Shown: positions 9,031 through 23,949, counted from the stretch's first letter. The stretch: 64,000 bases of DNA from Citrobacter farmeri (GCF_019048065.1 NZ_CP077291.1:4464001-4528000); one strand, 5' to 3'. A program made the numbers and translations. The notes: generated by a model from the sequence alone, not told the origin.

Positions 9031-9366
9031 TCAAATTCTCCTTTCCATTAAAGTTCAATATACAGAACACATATTCTTTATATGGAATTTATTGCAAGTT
9101 CGCCGACGCACACAACCCACAAATCAGGAGAAAGCTTCATCCTGTGAAGAGTGACACAGTTTTGATCCTTTACCGGAAAACTGGCCTGCTTTTAGCAAGG
9201 GAACGCTTTTCTGTGGGTTTTGCAGCAGGATATGAAGCAAATCACAAAACATAACCTTGCTGACAATATGGAATTGACGCTCAAAATTTATCCCCTCATA
9301 GTATTCATATACAGAACAATAGTTCTATATACAGAACAAATACCTCTACTATTAAGGGATGCGCTA
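9031..9366. promoter_or_regulatory. divergent control region with three TATACAGAACA repeats
   Basis: This 336-base AT-rich gap separates the dehydrogenase and carrier genes. The motif TATACAGAACA occurs three times, at 9059-9069 next to the dehydrogenase and at 9308-9318 and 9328-9338 next to the carrier. The second copy is the left arm of an imperfect palindrome, 9308-9317 with 9322-9331 (one mismatch). A CRP-like site TGTGA-N6-ACACA is at 9143-9158. Both divergent genes carry the repeat close to their starts, which fits control by the IclR-type regulator of the locus. Confidence 0.6.
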
Positions 9367-10698
9367 ATGAGCATTGAACTCGATAAACCGACAACGCGAG
9401 GACGCTGGCTGCATATCATTCCAGCCACCATCCTCGTTTATATCGTGGCTTACATGGACAGGACGAACATCGCGATTGGAATTGCGGGAGGAATGGAAGA
9501 AGACCTGGGGATGACCGCCTCGTTTGCCGGTCTGGTCGCCGGCATTTTCTTTATTGGTTATATCTTTTTGCAAATTCCTGGCGGTCAAATCGCGGAACGA
9601 TTAAGCGCCAAGAAATTAATCGCCTGGACCATCGTCGCATGGGGTGGCTTCGCGCTGCTGACCGGCTTCGTCCAGACCCCTACCCAGTTGCTGATTATCC
9701 GTTTTATCCTTGGCGTCGCTGAGGGTGCGGTCTACCCCGCCATCCTGGCGTTGATTGGTCACTGGTTCCCCAATGAAGAACGTGCAAGGGCGATTGCCTA
9801 TTTCCAGATGAACCTTGCCGTGGCCTCGATCATCACCGGGCCGCTTTCCGGTTGGCTGATCGAAACCTATGGCTGGCGAGAAATGTTCATCATCGAGGGG
9901 TTACTTTCACTCGGCCTGCTGTTCGTCTGGCTACCTTTGGTCTCTGATCATCCTCACCAGGCCAAATGGCTGGATCCTAAAGAGCGCGCCTGGATCGAAC
10001 AGAAATTGCAGGCCGATCGCGCGCTGACGATCGGAGGCGAGACAAGCAGCATCCGCAATGTCCTGAGCAGCATTAACTTATGGAAGCTGATCGGTATCTA
10101 TTTCTTCGTGCAGGTCGGTTTCTACGGCTTCGCCCTCTGGATGCCAAACCTGATTAAACACCTGACCGGCAGCGGAATGACTATCGTCGGCTTGCTGACG
10201 GCGGCACCGTACATTTTGTGCATCGTCGGTCAGTACTATATTGCCAAATGGTGCGACAAAACCATGAATCGCCGCCTCTACACGGCAATTCCATTGCTGG
10301 GTTTTGCCGCCTGCCTCGCGCTCTCCCTGCTGTTGAAAGATAACGTCTGGCTGGCGTACGGCATGATGGTCATCTGCGGCTTCTTCCTGCAGGCCTATGC
10401 GGGACCGTTCTGGACATTACCGCCATTGCTCTTCGCTCCCAACGTGCTGGGCGGCGTACGCGGCACTATCAACGCATTAGGCAACATCGGCGGCTTTATT
10501 GGCCCTTATCTGGTGGGCTTGTTAACCGTTACGTTCTCACAAACAGCGGGGATGACCGTGCTGGTGGCCGCACTGCTCATCGCCGTTGCGCTGCTGTTCA
10601 GCTTACCGTCGGTTACCGCCCGTCCTGCAGGCAGTAGCACCCCTCATCATGCATCGGCGCCTGAGACGTCGCTCAAACAAGAAGGAATCGCCAAATGA
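9367..10698 (+). CDS. MFS sugar-acid (anion:cation symporter family) transporter
   Basis: The ATG at 9367 has AAGGGA seven bases upstream and gives MSIELDKP and 443 residues, a normal MFS length; an upstream in-frame start lacks homology and would run across the operator repeats. Twelve membrane segments are predictable. The first segment ends in the ACS-family motif MDRTNIAIG, and the loop after TM2-3 carries GGQIAERLSAKK, as in galactonate, glucarate and related carriers. It probably imports an aldonate or similar acid with protons. Its stop overlaps the dehydratase start by four bases (ATGA). Confidence 0.88.
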   Translation: MSIELDKPTTRGRWLHIIPATILVYIVAYMDRTNIAIGIAGGMEEDLGMTASFAGLVAGIFFIGYIFLQIPGGQIAERLSAKKLIAWTIVAWGGFALLTGFVQTPTQLLIIRFILGVAEGAVYPAILALIGHWFPNEERARAIAYFQMNLAVASIITGPLSGWLIETYGWREMFIIEGLLSLGLLFVWLPLVSDHPHQAKWLDPKERAWIEQKLQADRALTIGGETSSIRNVLSSINLWKLIGIYFFVQVGFYGFALWMPNLIKHLTGSGMTIVGLLTAAPYILCIVGQYYIAKWCDKTMNRRLYTAIPLLGFAACLALSLLLKDNVWLAYGMMVICGFFLQAYAGPFWTLPPLLFAPNVLGGVRGTINALGNIGGFIGPYLVGLLTVTFSQTAGMTVLVAALLIAVALLFSLPSVTARPAGSSTPHHASAPETSLKQEGIAK

Positions 10699-12410
10699 GT
10701 CAGAAATGCCAACACGCCCGTGACCTGTGGTCACAACTGGACGCCCTGCGTCTGGGGATGAATTACACCAAAGAAGATGTCAATAAGCTGCAGGTTCTGG
10801 TGGATGACTGCTATGGCGAAAGTCATCCCGGTAGTTTTCATCTTAATCATCTGGGCGATGAAGCCGTCCTGGGCATTCACGAAAGCGGCGGTCGTGCCGT
10901 TCGTCATCATGTGACCGATATTTGCGATGGCTGGGGTCAGGGCCATGACGGGATGAACTATATCTTAGCCTCCCGCGAGGCTATTGCGAACATGGTCGAA
11001 ATCCATGCTTCTGTCGTACCTTATGATGCCGGCATCTTGATCTCGAGTTGTGATAAATCGATCCCGGCGCATTTGATCGCTGCTGCGCGCCTGAATCTAC
11101 CGATGCTGCATATTCCCGGTGGCTCAATGCGTCCGGCGCCGAATATGAGTACTTCGGATCTCGGGGGGATTACCGCCAAACTCAAGAAAGGCGAGATAGG
11201 CATTCAGCAGGTGGAGGCCATGCAGCAGTGTGGTTGCCCAACGGCAGGCGCTTGCCAGTTTATGGGTACCGCCAGCACGATGCAGTGCATGTCTGAAGCG
11301 CTGGGACTTGCCTTGCCGGGAAGTGCATTACTCCCCTCCACGCTGGCGGAAATTCGTCGCATTGCGCGAAGCGCCGGTCATCAGGCGTTATACCTGGCGG
11401 AGAAAAATATCACGACGCATAAGATCCTCACTCCTGCCGCCTTTGAAAACGCCATTAAGGTCCATGCCGCCATTGGCGGCAGTACCAACGCCATGATCCA
11501 TCTCCCGGCAATCGCCCATGAACTGGGTTGGGAACTGAAACCTGAACTGTTTGACCAGATAAACAATGAGATCCCTTACCTCACCAATATTCAACCCAGC
11601 GGCCAGTACGTTACAGAAATGATGTGGTTCGCGGGCGGTGTGCCAATGGTGCAATGGTATCTTCGCGACTATCTGGATCTGGATGTCCTGACGGTGACAG
11701 GCCGGACGCTGGGTGAAAACCTGGAGATGCTCCATCAGTCCGGTTTCTTTACCCGCAACCACGGTTATCTGAGTAATTATCGGGTCAGCCCGGAAGAGGT
11801 GATTCGTAAGCCGGAAAACGCGACCAAGAAAGGGTCGATTGCCGTGCTAAAAGGCAATATCGCGCCAGAAGGCGCGGTTATCAAATACGCCGCCTGCGCA
11901 CCAGATATGCATCACCATATCGGCCCTGCGCGCGTCTTCAATTCGGAAGAGGATGCCCAACAAGCCATTATTCATAACCACATCGAACCGGGTGATGTCA
12001 TTTTTATCCGTTATGAAGGAGCGAAAGGGTCGGGAGCACCGGAAATGCTCATGACCACAGACGCGATTGTTTACGACAAACGTCTTGATGGCAAAGTCGC
12101 CCTGATTACCGATGGTCGTTTCTCCGGCGCGACCAGCGGTCCTTGCGTCGGCCATGTATCTCCGGAAGCGGCCGATGGCGGTCCCATTGCACTTGTCGAA
12201 GACGGCGACCTTATCGAAATGGACGTCAAAGGCCGCAAGCTCAACATTGTTGGTATTCACGGGGAGCATAAAACGGAAGAAGAAATACAGCGCTGTCTTG
12301 AACGTCGTCGGACAAACTGGACGAAACCGGATTATTCAAACCGACGCGGTGTCTTTAAGCAATTTACGACCAATGCAACCTCATTAATGGCGGGAGCCTG
12401 GATTAAATAA
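10695..12410 (+). CDS. IlvD/Edd-family sugar-acid dehydratase (YjhG/YagF-like)
   Basis: The protein has 571 residues and three cysteines in the family pattern for an iron-sulfur cluster: C77 in ICDGWGQG, C119 in SSCDKSIPA and C187 in GACQFMGTAST. These contexts match E. coli YjhG (PCDGxxQG, CDKxxPA, GCQFLGTA) better than IlvD or Edd. The catalytic serine is in DGRFSGATSG near the C-terminus. Such enzymes dehydrate aldonates, for example D-xylonate, to 2-keto-3-deoxy acids. It is shorter than YjhG (about 655 residues), so substrate range may differ. It lies between the carrier and an aldolase gene in one operon. Confidence 0.87.
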   Translation: MSQKCQHARDLWSQLDALRLGMNYTKEDVNKLQVLVDDCYGESHPGSFHLNHLGDEAVLGIHESGGRAVRHHVTDICDGWGQGHDGMNYILASREAIANMVEIHASVVPYDAGILISSCDKSIPAHLIAAARLNLPMLHIPGGSMRPAPNMSTSDLGGITAKLKKGEIGIQQVEAMQQCGCPTAGACQFMGTASTMQCMSEALGLALPGSALLPSTLAEIRRIARSAGHQALYLAEKNITTHKILTPAAFENAIKVHAAIGGSTNAMIHLPAIAHELGWELKPELFDQINNEIPYLTNIQPSGQYVTEMMWFAGGVPMVQWYLRDYLDLDVLTVTGRTLGENLEMLHQSGFFTRNHGYLSNYRVSPEEVIRKPENATKKGSIAVLKGNIAPEGAVIKYAACAPDMHHHIGPARVFNSEEDAQQAIIHNHIEPGDVIFIRYEGAKGSGAPEMLMTTDAIVYDKRLDGKVALITDGRFSGATSGPCVGHVSPEAADGGPIALVEDGDLIEMDVKGRKLNIVGIHGEHKTEEEIQRCLERRRTNWTKPDYSNRRGVFKQFTTNATSLMAGAWIK

Positions 12411-12466
12411 CGTCCCTGGTGGGCGGCATGACTGTCAGCCCACCTGCTTTTAAGGATAAACTCATT

Positions 12467-13369
12467 ATGCAAACAGAAAAATTCCACGGTGTCTTTCCGC
12501 CAGTTCCCACCATTGTTAATGCGCAGGGAGAGTTAGATAAAAAAGGGATGGCGACCTTACTCGACCATCTTATTGCGAACCAGGTGAACGGCGTATTATT
12601 GCTCGGCAGCGGCGGTGAGTTCTGCCACATGACAAAAGAGCAGCGTCTGGAAGCCGCCGAGTTCTGTGTTCAACATATCAATCATCGGATTCCTGTGCTG
12701 TTAGGGATTAGCAGTACCTGCACGCAAGACGTCATTCACTACGGTCTGCATGCCGATCGTCTGGAAGTGGATGCCGTCCTGGTCCTCAATCCTTATTACG
12801 CCAGGCTGACCGATGATTATATTTATCATCATTTCAAAACCGTCGCAGAAAGCATCAAAACGCCGGTTATTCTTTATAACTTCCCTGCGCTCACCGGCCA
12901 GGATCTCAGTATTGATTTAATTACCCGACTGGCACATGACATTCCCAATATCATTGGCATAAAAGATACGGTGGATAACATTAGTCATATTCGCGAAATC
13001 ATCAATACCGTACGACCGGTTCGCCCTGACTTTGTTATTTTCTCTGGTTACGATGAATATATGATGGACACGTTGATCATGGGGGGAAATGGCGGGATCC
13101 CTGCAACGGCTAATTTTGCTCCGCAGTTAACCTGTGGAATTTATCGCGCCTGGTGCGAAAAAGAGTATGAGACTCTGTTTCGCCTACAACGCAGACTCTC
13201 CGCGCTATCGACCATTTACAGCCTCGATACCCCTTTCTTCGGGATTATCAAAAAAGCCATCCAGCTCAGCGGCATTGATATCCCGGTAGAGGTCATGCCT
13301 CCGGTACAACCGGCAAATGAAGCACATATCGCCAGCCTGAAAAAGGTTTTACAGCGCGCCGGATTATAA
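12467..13369 (+). CDS. DapA-family 2-keto-3-deoxy-acid aldolase (YjhH/YagE-like)
   Basis: The ATG at 12467, behind AAGGA, yields 300 residues, equal to YjhH/YagE. The class I aldolase residues are present: the Schiff-base lysine K166 in IGIKDT and Y137 in LYNFPALTGQDL, a stretch almost identical to YagE; GSGGEF near residue 48 is the keto-acid carboxylate site. The expected reaction is retro-aldol cleavage of a 2-keto-3-deoxy-aldonate to pyruvate and an aldehyde (glycolaldehyde if the acid is a pentonate). It follows the dehydratase by 56 bases and is last in the operon. A dihydrodipicolinate synthase role is unlikely given the operon. Confidence 0.87.
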   Translation: MQTEKFHGVFPPVPTIVNAQGELDKKGMATLLDHLIANQVNGVLLLGSGGEFCHMTKEQRLEAAEFCVQHINHRIPVLLGISSTCTQDVIHYGLHADRLEVDAVLVLNPYYARLTDDYIYHHFKTVAESIKTPVILYNFPALTGQDLSIDLITRLAHDIPNIIGIKDTVDNISHIREIINTVRPVRPDFVIFSGYDEYMMDTLIMGGNGGIPATANFAPQLTCGIYRAWCEKEYETLFRLQRRLSALSTIYSLDTPFFGIIKKAIQLSGIDIPVEVMPPVQPANEAHIASLKKVLQRAGL

Positions 13370-13378
13370 CGCTCATCA

Positions 13379-13404
13379 GCGGGCTTAACGCCCGCCTTTT
13401 CTTT
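13379..13404 (+). terminator. terminator after the sugar-acid operon
   Basis: A GCGGGC/GCCCGC stem (13379-13384 with 13390-13395) with a 5-base loop is followed by CTTTTCTTT. It lies 10 bases after the aldolase stop, in the gap before the convergent regulator gene. Confidence 0.8.
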
Positions 13405-13423
13405 CCCTGTCCCGGCGAAAAAA

Positions 13424-14179
13424 CTAGCGCAACATTGACGACAGGCGACGACTGGCATCCATCATCTGTGTGGCAAGCGCTTCTCGTTTATCATCCGGGA
13501 TCTGGAACGCGACGCCCGACACGCTCAATGCGGCTACCACCTTCCCTTCGGCATTAAATACGGGCACGGCGATGCAACGTACGCCCAAAGAATCTTCTTC
13601 GTTATCATAGCCCCAGCCACGCTGACGGATCCCGGCTAATTCCTGCTTCAGGATATTCACATCGGTAATCGTCGTTTCAGTATAACGGGTCAGCACCTGA
13701 TCGGGCGGCAGCAGCTCATCCAGGTCTTCCGAATTAAGCCAGGCAATCAGCACTTTCCCCAGGCCCGAACTATGCAGCGAAAGGCGCTTACCTTCCCAAC
13801 TGCGTATCACAATCGCTTGTGGGCTTTCGAGCTTGAGAAGATAAATGGGGGAATCGCCTTCAAGCACGCCAAGATGACAGGTTAACCCTGTCGCATCACG
13901 AATTTCTTCCAGTACCGGCAACGCTATTTTTTTAATATCGTACTGTTCAGCGGCTTTATTCCCTAATTCGTAGAGACGTAACCCCAGGTAATATTTGTCT
14001 TTTTCCTGACGCAATAAGCCATGCGCAACCATCCCCGTCAGTAAAGAGGAGGTACTACTTTTTGCGATCCCAGAATTCTGATGGATCTGCGTGAATGTCG
14101 CGCCATCGCATTCCATCAGATAAGCGAAAACGCGCATAATTTTGTCGAGGGCGGGAATCGATGTTGTGATTTTTTTCAT
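13424..14179 (-). CDS. IclR-family transcriptional regulator
   Basis: The 251-residue protein has an N-terminal winged helix-turn-helix (about 8-70, with IHQNSGIAKSSTSSLLTGM) and a C-terminal IclR effector domain (about 80-250). E. coli YjhI and YagI, the regulators beside YjhG/YjhH and YagF/YagE, belong to the same family, so it is the likely regulator of this locus and may sense the sugar acid or a keto-deoxy intermediate. The gene is convergent with the aldolase. Its own promoter region lacks the TATACAGAACA motif seen at 9059-9338, so autoregulation is not evident. No strong ribosome site precedes the ATG. Confidence 0.87.
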   Translation of the reverse strand: MKKITTSIPALDKIMRVFAYLMECDGATFTQIHQNSGIAKSSTSSLLTGMVAHGLLRQEKDKYYLGLRLYELGNKAAEQYDIKKIALPVLEEIRDATGLTCHLGVLEGDSPIYLLKLESPQAIVIRSWEGKRLSLHSSGLGKVLIAWLNSEDLDELLPPDQVLTRYTETTITDVNILKQELAGIRQRGWGYDNEEDSLGVRCIAVPVFNAEGKVVAALSVSGVAFQIPDDKREALATQMMDASRRLSSMLR

Positions 14180-14268
14180 AAGTTTATCAATTAATTATAA
14201 TTAATTCCTCGGACACTATACACCAGCAGACGGTTATTATTCCATATCCATGCGCAATCACCGCGCAC

Positions 14269-14296
14269 AAAAAAGGAGCCCGTAGGCTCCTTTTTT
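14269..14296 (-). terminator. glgP intrinsic terminator (symmetrical)
   Basis: A perfect 12-base stem (14269-14280 with 14285-14296) with a CGTA loop has A6 on one side and T6 on the other, so it can stop transcription from either side. It lies 12 bases after the glgP stop and ends the glycogen operon; it also insulates the regulator promoter. Confidence 0.92.
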
Positions 14297-14307
14297 AACC
14301 TGACAAC

Positions 14308-18208
<3,901 letters not shown>

Positions 18209-18210
18209 TC

Positions 18211-19503
18211 TCACTCCTGTTTGACCTGCAGTTTGCGCAGCATTTCACGCGTCACCAGCACAATGCCTTCCTCAGAACGGTAGAAGCGACGGGCATCTTC
18301 TTCCGCATTTTCACCGATCACCATGCCTTCAGGGATAACGCAGGCGCGATCGATAATGCAGCGACGCAGGCGGCATGAGCGTCCTACCCAGACTTCAGGC
18401 AACAACACTGCCGAATCAATATTACAGAATGAATTCACCCGCACGCGCGGGAACAGAACGGATTGCACGACCACTGAGCCGGAAATAATACAGCCGCCGG
18501 AAACCAGCGAGTTCAGCGTCATCCCATGACTGCCCGAGCGGTCCTGCACAAATTTCGCCGGCGGTAGCGATTCCATGTGGGTACGAATCGGCCAGTTCTG
18601 ATCGTACATATCCAGTTCTGGGGTTACGGATGCCAGATCGAGGTTCGCTTTCCAGTATGCTTCCAGCGTCCCGACGTCACGCCAGTACGGCTCGGACTCA
18701 GGATCCGACTGGACACAGGACAACGGGAAAGGATGTGCATAAGCCATGCCAGCTTTGGTGACGGTCGGAATGATATCTTTGCCAAAGTCATGGCTTGAGC
18801 TGTCGTCACCGTCATCTTTTTCCAGCAACTCATAGAGGTAATCAGCATCAAAAATGTAGATCCCCATGCTGGCAAGGGATTTCGTGGCATCGCCTGGCAT
18901 CGCGGGCGGGTTGGCCGGTTTTTCCACGAACTCAATGATCTTCTCGTTTTCATCGACGGCCATTACGCCGAACGCGCTGGCCTCTTCGATCGGCACCGGC
19001 ATACAGGCCACGGTGCAGCGCGCGCCTTTCTCTACGTGGTCGATCAGCATGCGCGAATAGTCTTGCTTATAGATATGGTCACCCGCCAGGATCACCACAT
19101 ATTCCGCCTTATAACGACGGATGATATCAAGGTTCTGCGTCACCGCATCTGCCGTGCCGCGATACCAGTTTTCGCCCTGCATTCTTTGCTGGGCAGGGAG
19201 TAAATCGACGAATTCATTCATCTCCTCACTGAAGAACGACCAACCACGCTGAATATGCTGTACCAGAGTATGAGACTGATATTGCGTGATGACGCCAATA
19301 CGGCGGATCCCGGAGTTAAGACAGTTGGATAAAGCAAAGTCGATAATACGAAACTTACCACCAAAGTGAACGGCCGGTTTTGCACGCTTGTTGGTTAAAT
19401 CCTTCAGACGGGTGCCACGTCCTCCTGCCAGAATCAGGGCAACTGATTTCAACGGCAACTGGCGCGCCAACATTAAACGGTCATTCTTCTCTAAACTCAC
19501 CAT
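18211..19503 (-). CDS. glgC: glucose-1-phosphate adenylyltransferase
   Basis: The ATG at 19503, behind AAGGAG, gives MVSLEKND and 430 residues (E. coli 431). [11 protein letters not shown] is the nucleotide-binding loop, KPAVHFGG carries the allosteric lysine (K39 in E. coli), and WYRGTADAV is the catalytic block. A left-handed beta-helix forms the C-terminus. It makes ADP-glucose from ATP and glucose 1-phosphate and is the control point of glycogen synthesis. The GGA in the ribosome site is where CsrA binds in E. coli. It starts 17 bases after glgX. Confidence 0.98.
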   Translation of the reverse strand: MVSLEKNDRLMLARQLPLKSVALILAGGRGTRLKDLTNKRAKPAVHFGGKFRIIDFALSNCLNSGIRRIGVITQYQSHTLVQHIQRGWSFFSEEMNEFVDLLPAQQRMQGENWYRGTADAVTQNLDIIRRYKAEYVVILAGDHIYKQDYSRMLIDHVEKGARCTVACMPVPIEEASAFGVMAVDENEKIIEFVEKPANPPAMPGDATKSLASMGIYIFDADYLYELLEKDDGDDSSSHDFGKDIIPTVTKAGMAYAHPFPLSCVQSDPESEPYWRDVGTLEAYWKANLDLASVTPELDMYDQNWPIRTHMESLPPAKFVQDRSGSHGMTLNSLVSGGCIISGSVVVQSVLFPRVRVNSFCNIDSAVLLPEVWVGRSCRLRRCIIDRACVIPEGMVIGENAEEDARRFYRSEEGIVLVTREMLRKLQVKQE

Positions 19504-19520
19504 GACTAACTCCTTTTTGA

Positions 19521-21494
19521 TCATCTCTGGAACACACACAGTCCGTGCGCAGGTCCCGGCCAGACAGCCGTAATTACCGGATTATCCACTCCGGCAAAGG
19601 GGGGAACAGCACGCCATTCCCCTTCAGGTAAAACAATTTCAGCAGCATCAAGCGCGGCATTGATGGCAATAAGAAAACGGTCCGACAGCAGGATTTGCAT
19701 CTGCATTGGCCCGTGTTGCCACTCATCCGCACTCAATGGTTGTGCATGACGATTAAGCCAGCGCACGTTGCCATCTCCCTCTTCCCACCAATGGTCTCCC
19801 ACCAGCGCCGGGATTTGCTGGCGCAGTTTTATCAATGCAGCGGTAAAATCGATTAATCCCCCGCTCGCCTGCGACCAGTCCAGCCAGGTCAACGCATTGT
19901 CCTGGCAGTAGGCGTTGTTGTTGCCATGCTGACTGTGTCCGTGTTCATCACCGGCCAGTAACATGGGCGTTCCCTGAGAAAGTAAAAGCGTCGTCAGCAA
20001 CGCATGAATGCTGTCGCGGCGACGTTCGACGACCTCCAGAGTGCCACCTAATCCTTCTTTACCATGATTATTGCTATAGTTATTGTCGGTTCCGTCCCGA
20101 TTTTCTTCTCCGTTCGCCTCATTGTGTTTCTGATTGAAACAAACGCAGTCTCTGAGCGTGAAACCGTCATGCGCGGTGACCAGATTGACGGAAGCAGAGG
20201 GTTTACGCCCATCGCGCTTAAACACGTCACTGGAGGCTGCAAAGCGCCCGGCAAACTCACCGAGCGACAGGTTGCGCTGTAGCCAGAAGCGGCGTGACGC
20301 ATCGCGAAAATGATCGTTCCACTCCGCGAACAGCGCGGGAAAATTACCCACCTGGTATCCGCCAGCCCCGATATCCCACGGTTCAGCGATAAGCTTAACG
20401 GCGGAAAGCACAGGGCAACTTTTGATGGCGGTGAACAACGGCGCGTCCTGGCGAAACGCTGGCGTGCGCCCCATCACCGATGCCAGGTCAAAACGAAAAC
20501 CATCAACGTGGCAGATTTCTACCCAGTAACGCAGGCATTCAAGGGCATACTCCATCACGCCAGGATGGCTGAGATTGAGCGTGTTACCGCAACCGGTCCA
20601 GTTGTGATAATCGCCATCCTCTCTGATCCAATAATAGCTACGGTTGTCGATTCCGCGCAGGGAGATGAACGGTCCGTCCAGATCCAGTTCAGCACTGTGG
20701 TTGAGCACAATATCAAGAATGACCTCAATACCCGCTTTGTGCAGCGCTTTAACGGCATCGCGGAACTCATCCAGCGCCGTCTCGGGTGAGCAGGCATAGG
20801 CCGGATGCAGCGCAAACAGCGCGACGGGGTTGTAGCCCCAGTAGTTCGATAACCCCAGGCGTTGTAAACGCGGTTCACTGGTGAAATGCGCCACGGGCAG
20901 CAATTCCAGCGCGGTGATCCCCAAATGCTTCAGATAGTTGATCATCACCGGATGGCCGAGCGCTTTATACGTACCGCGAATCTCCGGCGGGATCTGCGGA
21001 TGCAGGTACGTTAAGCCTTTGACATGCGCTTCATAGATGACAGTATTGCCCCACGGCGTGCGCGGCGGGACATCGTCCTCCCAGTCATAGCGATCGGCTG
21101 TCACCACACACTTTGGCGCAATGGCGACGTTATCGCGATGATCCGGCTGGTCATAACCCGCATGCATCAGCGGGTCATCTTTCAGGTCACCCTCTACGCG
21201 ACGCGCACAGGGATCAATGAGTAGCTTCGCCGGATTAAACCAGTGCCCCTGCGCTGGCTGCCACGGTCCATGAACGCGGTAGCCATAGCGCAAACCGGGA
21301 CGGGCATCGGCCAGATAGCCGTGCCAGACATCTCCGGTGCGCGCTGGCAGATCGTAGCGCTGCTCATTGCCCGATGCGTCAAACACACACAGCTCAACGC
21401 GCTCAGCATGCGCGGAAAAGAGCGTGAAATTCACGCCATGTCCGTCATACGTTGCGCCATGCGGTGTGGCGTTGCCGGCAACCAGTTGTGTCAT
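19521..21494 (-). CDS. glgX: glycogen debranching enzyme
   Basis: This 657-residue protein matches E. coli GlgX in length. It has an N-terminal CBM48-like domain and a GH13 barrel whose catalytic residues lie in [11 protein letters not shown] (nucleophile D), LIAEPWDIG (acid E) and VTAHDGFTL (D). It hydrolyses the short alpha-1,6 branches left after phosphorylase action. Its start overlaps the glgB stop by four bases, giving coupled translation. Confidence 0.98.
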   Translation of the reverse strand: MTQLVAGNATPHGATYDGHGVNFTLFSAHAERVELCVFDASGNEQRYDLPARTGDVWHGYLADARPGLRYGYRVHGPWQPAQGHWFNPAKLLIDPCARRVEGDLKDDPLMHAGYDQPDHRDNVAIAPKCVVTADRYDWEDDVPPRTPWGNTVIYEAHVKGLTYLHPQIPPEIRGTYKALGHPVMINYLKHLGITALELLPVAHFTSEPRLQRLGLSNYWGYNPVALFALHPAYACSPETALDEFRDAVKALHKAGIEVILDIVLNHSAELDLDGPFISLRGIDNRSYYWIREDGDYHNWTGCGNTLNLSHPGVMEYALECLRYWVEICHVDGFRFDLASVMGRTPAFRQDAPLFTAIKSCPVLSAVKLIAEPWDIGAGGYQVGNFPALFAEWNDHFRDASRRFWLQRNLSLGEFAGRFAASSDVFKRDGRKPSASVNLVTAHDGFTLRDCVCFNQKHNEANGEENRDGTDNNYSNNHGKEGLGGTLEVVERRRDSIHALLTTLLLSQGTPMLLAGDEHGHSQHGNNNAYCQDNALTWLDWSQASGGLIDFTAALIKLRQQIPALVGDHWWEEGDGNVRWLNRHAQPLSADEWQHGPMQMQILLSDRFLIAINAALDAAEIVLPEGEWRAVPPFAGVDNPVITAVWPGPAHGLCVFQR

Positions 21495-23677
21495 TCCGCC
21501 TCCCGCACCAGCCAGATTGTCGACAGCGGCGGCAGGGTCAGATTCAGTGATTGCGGGCGTCCGTGGCTGGAAATCTCATCGGTATGTACCGCCCCGCCGT
21601 TCCCGACATTGCTGCCGTGGTAGTGCATCGAATCCGTATTGAGAATCTCGCGCCATTTACCCGGCTGGTTGACGCCAAAGCGGTAACCGTGACGCGGCAC
21701 CGGCGTGAAGTTACTGACAACGATAATTTCATTCCCGACCTTATCGCGACGGACAAATACCAGTACCGAACGTTCGTTGTCATCCACCACCAGCCATTCG
21801 AAGCCGTAGGAATCAAAGTCGAGTTCATGCAACGCTTTGTGGTGACGATAGGTCAGGTTGAGGTCGCGTACCAGGCGTTGTACGCCGTGATGCCAGTTGT
21901 CACCGCCCTCAAGCAGGTGCCAGTCGAGGCTGGCGTCATGGTTCCACTCGCGCCCCTGAGCGAATTCGTTGCCCATGAACAGCAGTTTTTTACCCGGGAA
22001 GGCCCACATCCAACCGTAATAGGCGCGCAGGTTGGCAAATTTTTGCCACGCGTCGCCCGGCATACGGTCAAGAATCGATTTCTTACCGTGCACCACTTCG
22101 TCATGCGACAACGGCAGAACAAAGTTTTCGGTGTAGTTGTAGAGCATGCCGAAAGTCAGCTTATCCTGGTGATGCTTACGATAAACGGGATCCAGCTTCA
22201 TGTAATCGAGGGTGTCGTGCATCCAGCCGAGGTTCCACTTGTACCAGAAGCCAAGACCGCCCATGTCCTGGGGACGAGAGACGCCAGCAAAATCCGTCGA
22301 CTCTTCCGCCATGCTCACCGCTCCCGGCACCTGCTCACCGAGAATGCGGTTGGTGTTACGTAAAAATTCAATCGCCTCCAGGTTTTCGCGGCCGCCGAAT
22401 TCGTTCGGGATCCACTCGCCCTCTTTGCGACTGTAATCGCGATAGATCATCGACGCCACGGCATCCACGCGCAGGGCATCAATACCAAAGCGCTCAATCC
22501 AGTACAGCGCGTTACCCACCAGATAATTACTGACCTCACGACGACCGTAGTTGTAGATCAGCGTATTCCAGTCCTGGTGATACCCTTCGCGCGGGTCGCT
22601 GTGTTCGTACAGTTTGGTGCCATCAAATTCAGCCAGCGCAAAATCATCTGACGGGAAGTGGCCCGGCACCCAGTCAAGGATCACGTTCAGACCCGCCTGA
22701 TGCGCAGCGTTCACGAAATAACGGAAATCATCGCGCGTGCCGAAACGACGCGTTGGCGCATAAAGACCGGTAGGCTGGTAGCCCCAACTGCCGTCAAACG
22801 GGTGCTCGTTCACCGGCATCAGTTCGATGTGGGTGAACCCCATCCATTTCACGTACGGGATGAGCTGATCGGCGAGTTCCCGGTAGCTCAGCCAGAAATT
22901 GTTGTCGGTATGACGACGCCACGACCCCAAATGCACTTCATAGATGGAGATTGGCGCATCGAACTGGTTGGCTTTTTTACGCGCCTCGGTTTGTTCCACT
23001 TTTTCGGGCAGACCGCAAATGAGCGAGGCCGTTTCCGGACGCATCTGCGCCTCAAAGGCGTATGGGTCGGCTTTAACCCGCAGGTTGCCGTTGGCGTCGA
23101 TCATCTCATATTTATAGAGCTGACCATGCTGTGCGCCCGGGATGAACAGTTCCCAGATTCCGCTCTCTTTGCGCAGACGCATCGGGTGACGGCGACCATC
23201 CCAGAAGTTAAATTGTCCGACCACAGAAACGCGACGTGCGTTCGGTGCCCAGACGGAGAAACGAGTCCCCGTGACGCCATCCATCGTGTCAGCATGGGCG
23301 CCCAGGGTTTCATACGGACGCAAATGGGTGCCTTCAGACAGCAACCAGGCATCCATATCCTGAATCAGGGGACCAAAACGGTAGGGATCATCAATCAGAT
23401 TTTGCTGGCCATGCCAGACTACAGCGAGTTGGTAGCGAAAAGGATTTTTACGACGAGGTAATACACCGCTGAAAAAACCGCGTGAGTCGAGGCAGTCCAG
23501 TTTGCCGACTTTGCGCCCGGTTTTAGGTTCGATCACCCACACTTCAGTGGCGTCAGGTAAAAGCGCGCGAACTTCAAGTCCGGCAGGGGTCTGGTGCATA
23601 CCGAGTACGGAAAAAGGATCCGCAAAATGGCCTGCAATTAGCGCATTAATCACGTCTCTATCGATTCGATCGGACAT
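21491..23677 (-). CDS. glgB: 1,4-alpha-glucan branching enzyme
   Basis: The ATG at 23677 gives MSDRIDRD and 728 residues, the E. coli length; upstream in-frame starts at 23686 and 23704 add a non-conserved leader. Two N-terminal beta domains precede the GH13 barrel with [10 protein letters not shown] (nucleophile D), MAEEST (acid E) and [12 protein letters not shown]. It moves chain segments to form alpha-1,6 branches. It is first in the glgBXCAP operon, with about 270 bases between it and asd holding its promoter. Confidence 0.98.
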   Translation of the reverse strand: MSDRIDRDVINALIAGHFADPFSVLGMHQTPAGLEVRALLPDATEVWVIEPKTGRKVGKLDCLDSRGFFSGVLPRRKNPFRYQLAVVWHGQQNLIDDPYRFGPLIQDMDAWLLSEGTHLRPYETLGAHADTMDGVTGTRFSVWAPNARRVSVVGQFNFWDGRRHPMRLRKESGIWELFIPGAQHGQLYKYEMIDANGNLRVKADPYAFEAQMRPETASLICGLPEKVEQTEARKKANQFDAPISIYEVHLGSWRRHTDNNFWLSYRELADQLIPYVKWMGFTHIELMPVNEHPFDGSWGYQPTGLYAPTRRFGTRDDFRYFVNAAHQAGLNVILDWVPGHFPSDDFALAEFDGTKLYEHSDPREGYHQDWNTLIYNYGRREVSNYLVGNALYWIERFGIDALRVDAVASMIYRDYSRKEGEWIPNEFGGRENLEAIEFLRNTNRILGEQVPGAVSMAEESTDFAGVSRPQDMGGLGFWYKWNLGWMHDTLDYMKLDPVYRKHHQDKLTFGMLYNYTENFVLPLSHDEVVHGKKSILDRMPGDAWQKFANLRAYYGWMWAFPGKKLLFMGNEFAQGREWNHDASLDWHLLEGGDNWHHGVQRLVRDLNLTYRHHKALHELDFDSYGFEWLVVDDNERSVLVFVRRDKVGNEIIVVSNFTPVPRHGYRFGVNQPGKWREILNTDSMHYHGSNVGNGGAVHTDEISSHGRPQSLNLTLPPLSTIWLVREAE

Positions 23678-23905
23678 GGTTTTCATCCTGTTTTTTGGTG
23701 TCACTCTTCCAACTGATTTTTGACATCAGTTAGCGACACTTTTTTTTGACCTGAACGGCGCAGCACAATTGTGCATCCTCTCTGCCCCGTCCTACCTTCA
23801 GGTAAAGCCCTGATACAGCGATCAGGACACCCTTAAAGAATAGCCAACACTTTCATTAACTCCTGCATAAAGATTATACATCTGCGTTTACTCCTTTTTT
23901 TACGC

Positions 23906-23932
23906 ATAAAAAGGGGTGACTCAGCACCCCTT
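23906..23932 (-). terminator. asd intrinsic terminator
   Basis: An 8-base stem (23911-23918 with 23925-23932) is followed, reading the minus strand, by TTTTT. It sits 18 bases after the asd stop. Confidence 0.85.
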
Positions 23933-23949
23933 GAAAATAACAAACACGT

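Noticed and set aside
21551..23461. Two long plus-strand frames (about 270 residues each) opposite glgB
   Set aside because: glgB on the minus strand is full length with all GH13 motifs; the opposite frames have histidine and arginine-rich shadow composition.
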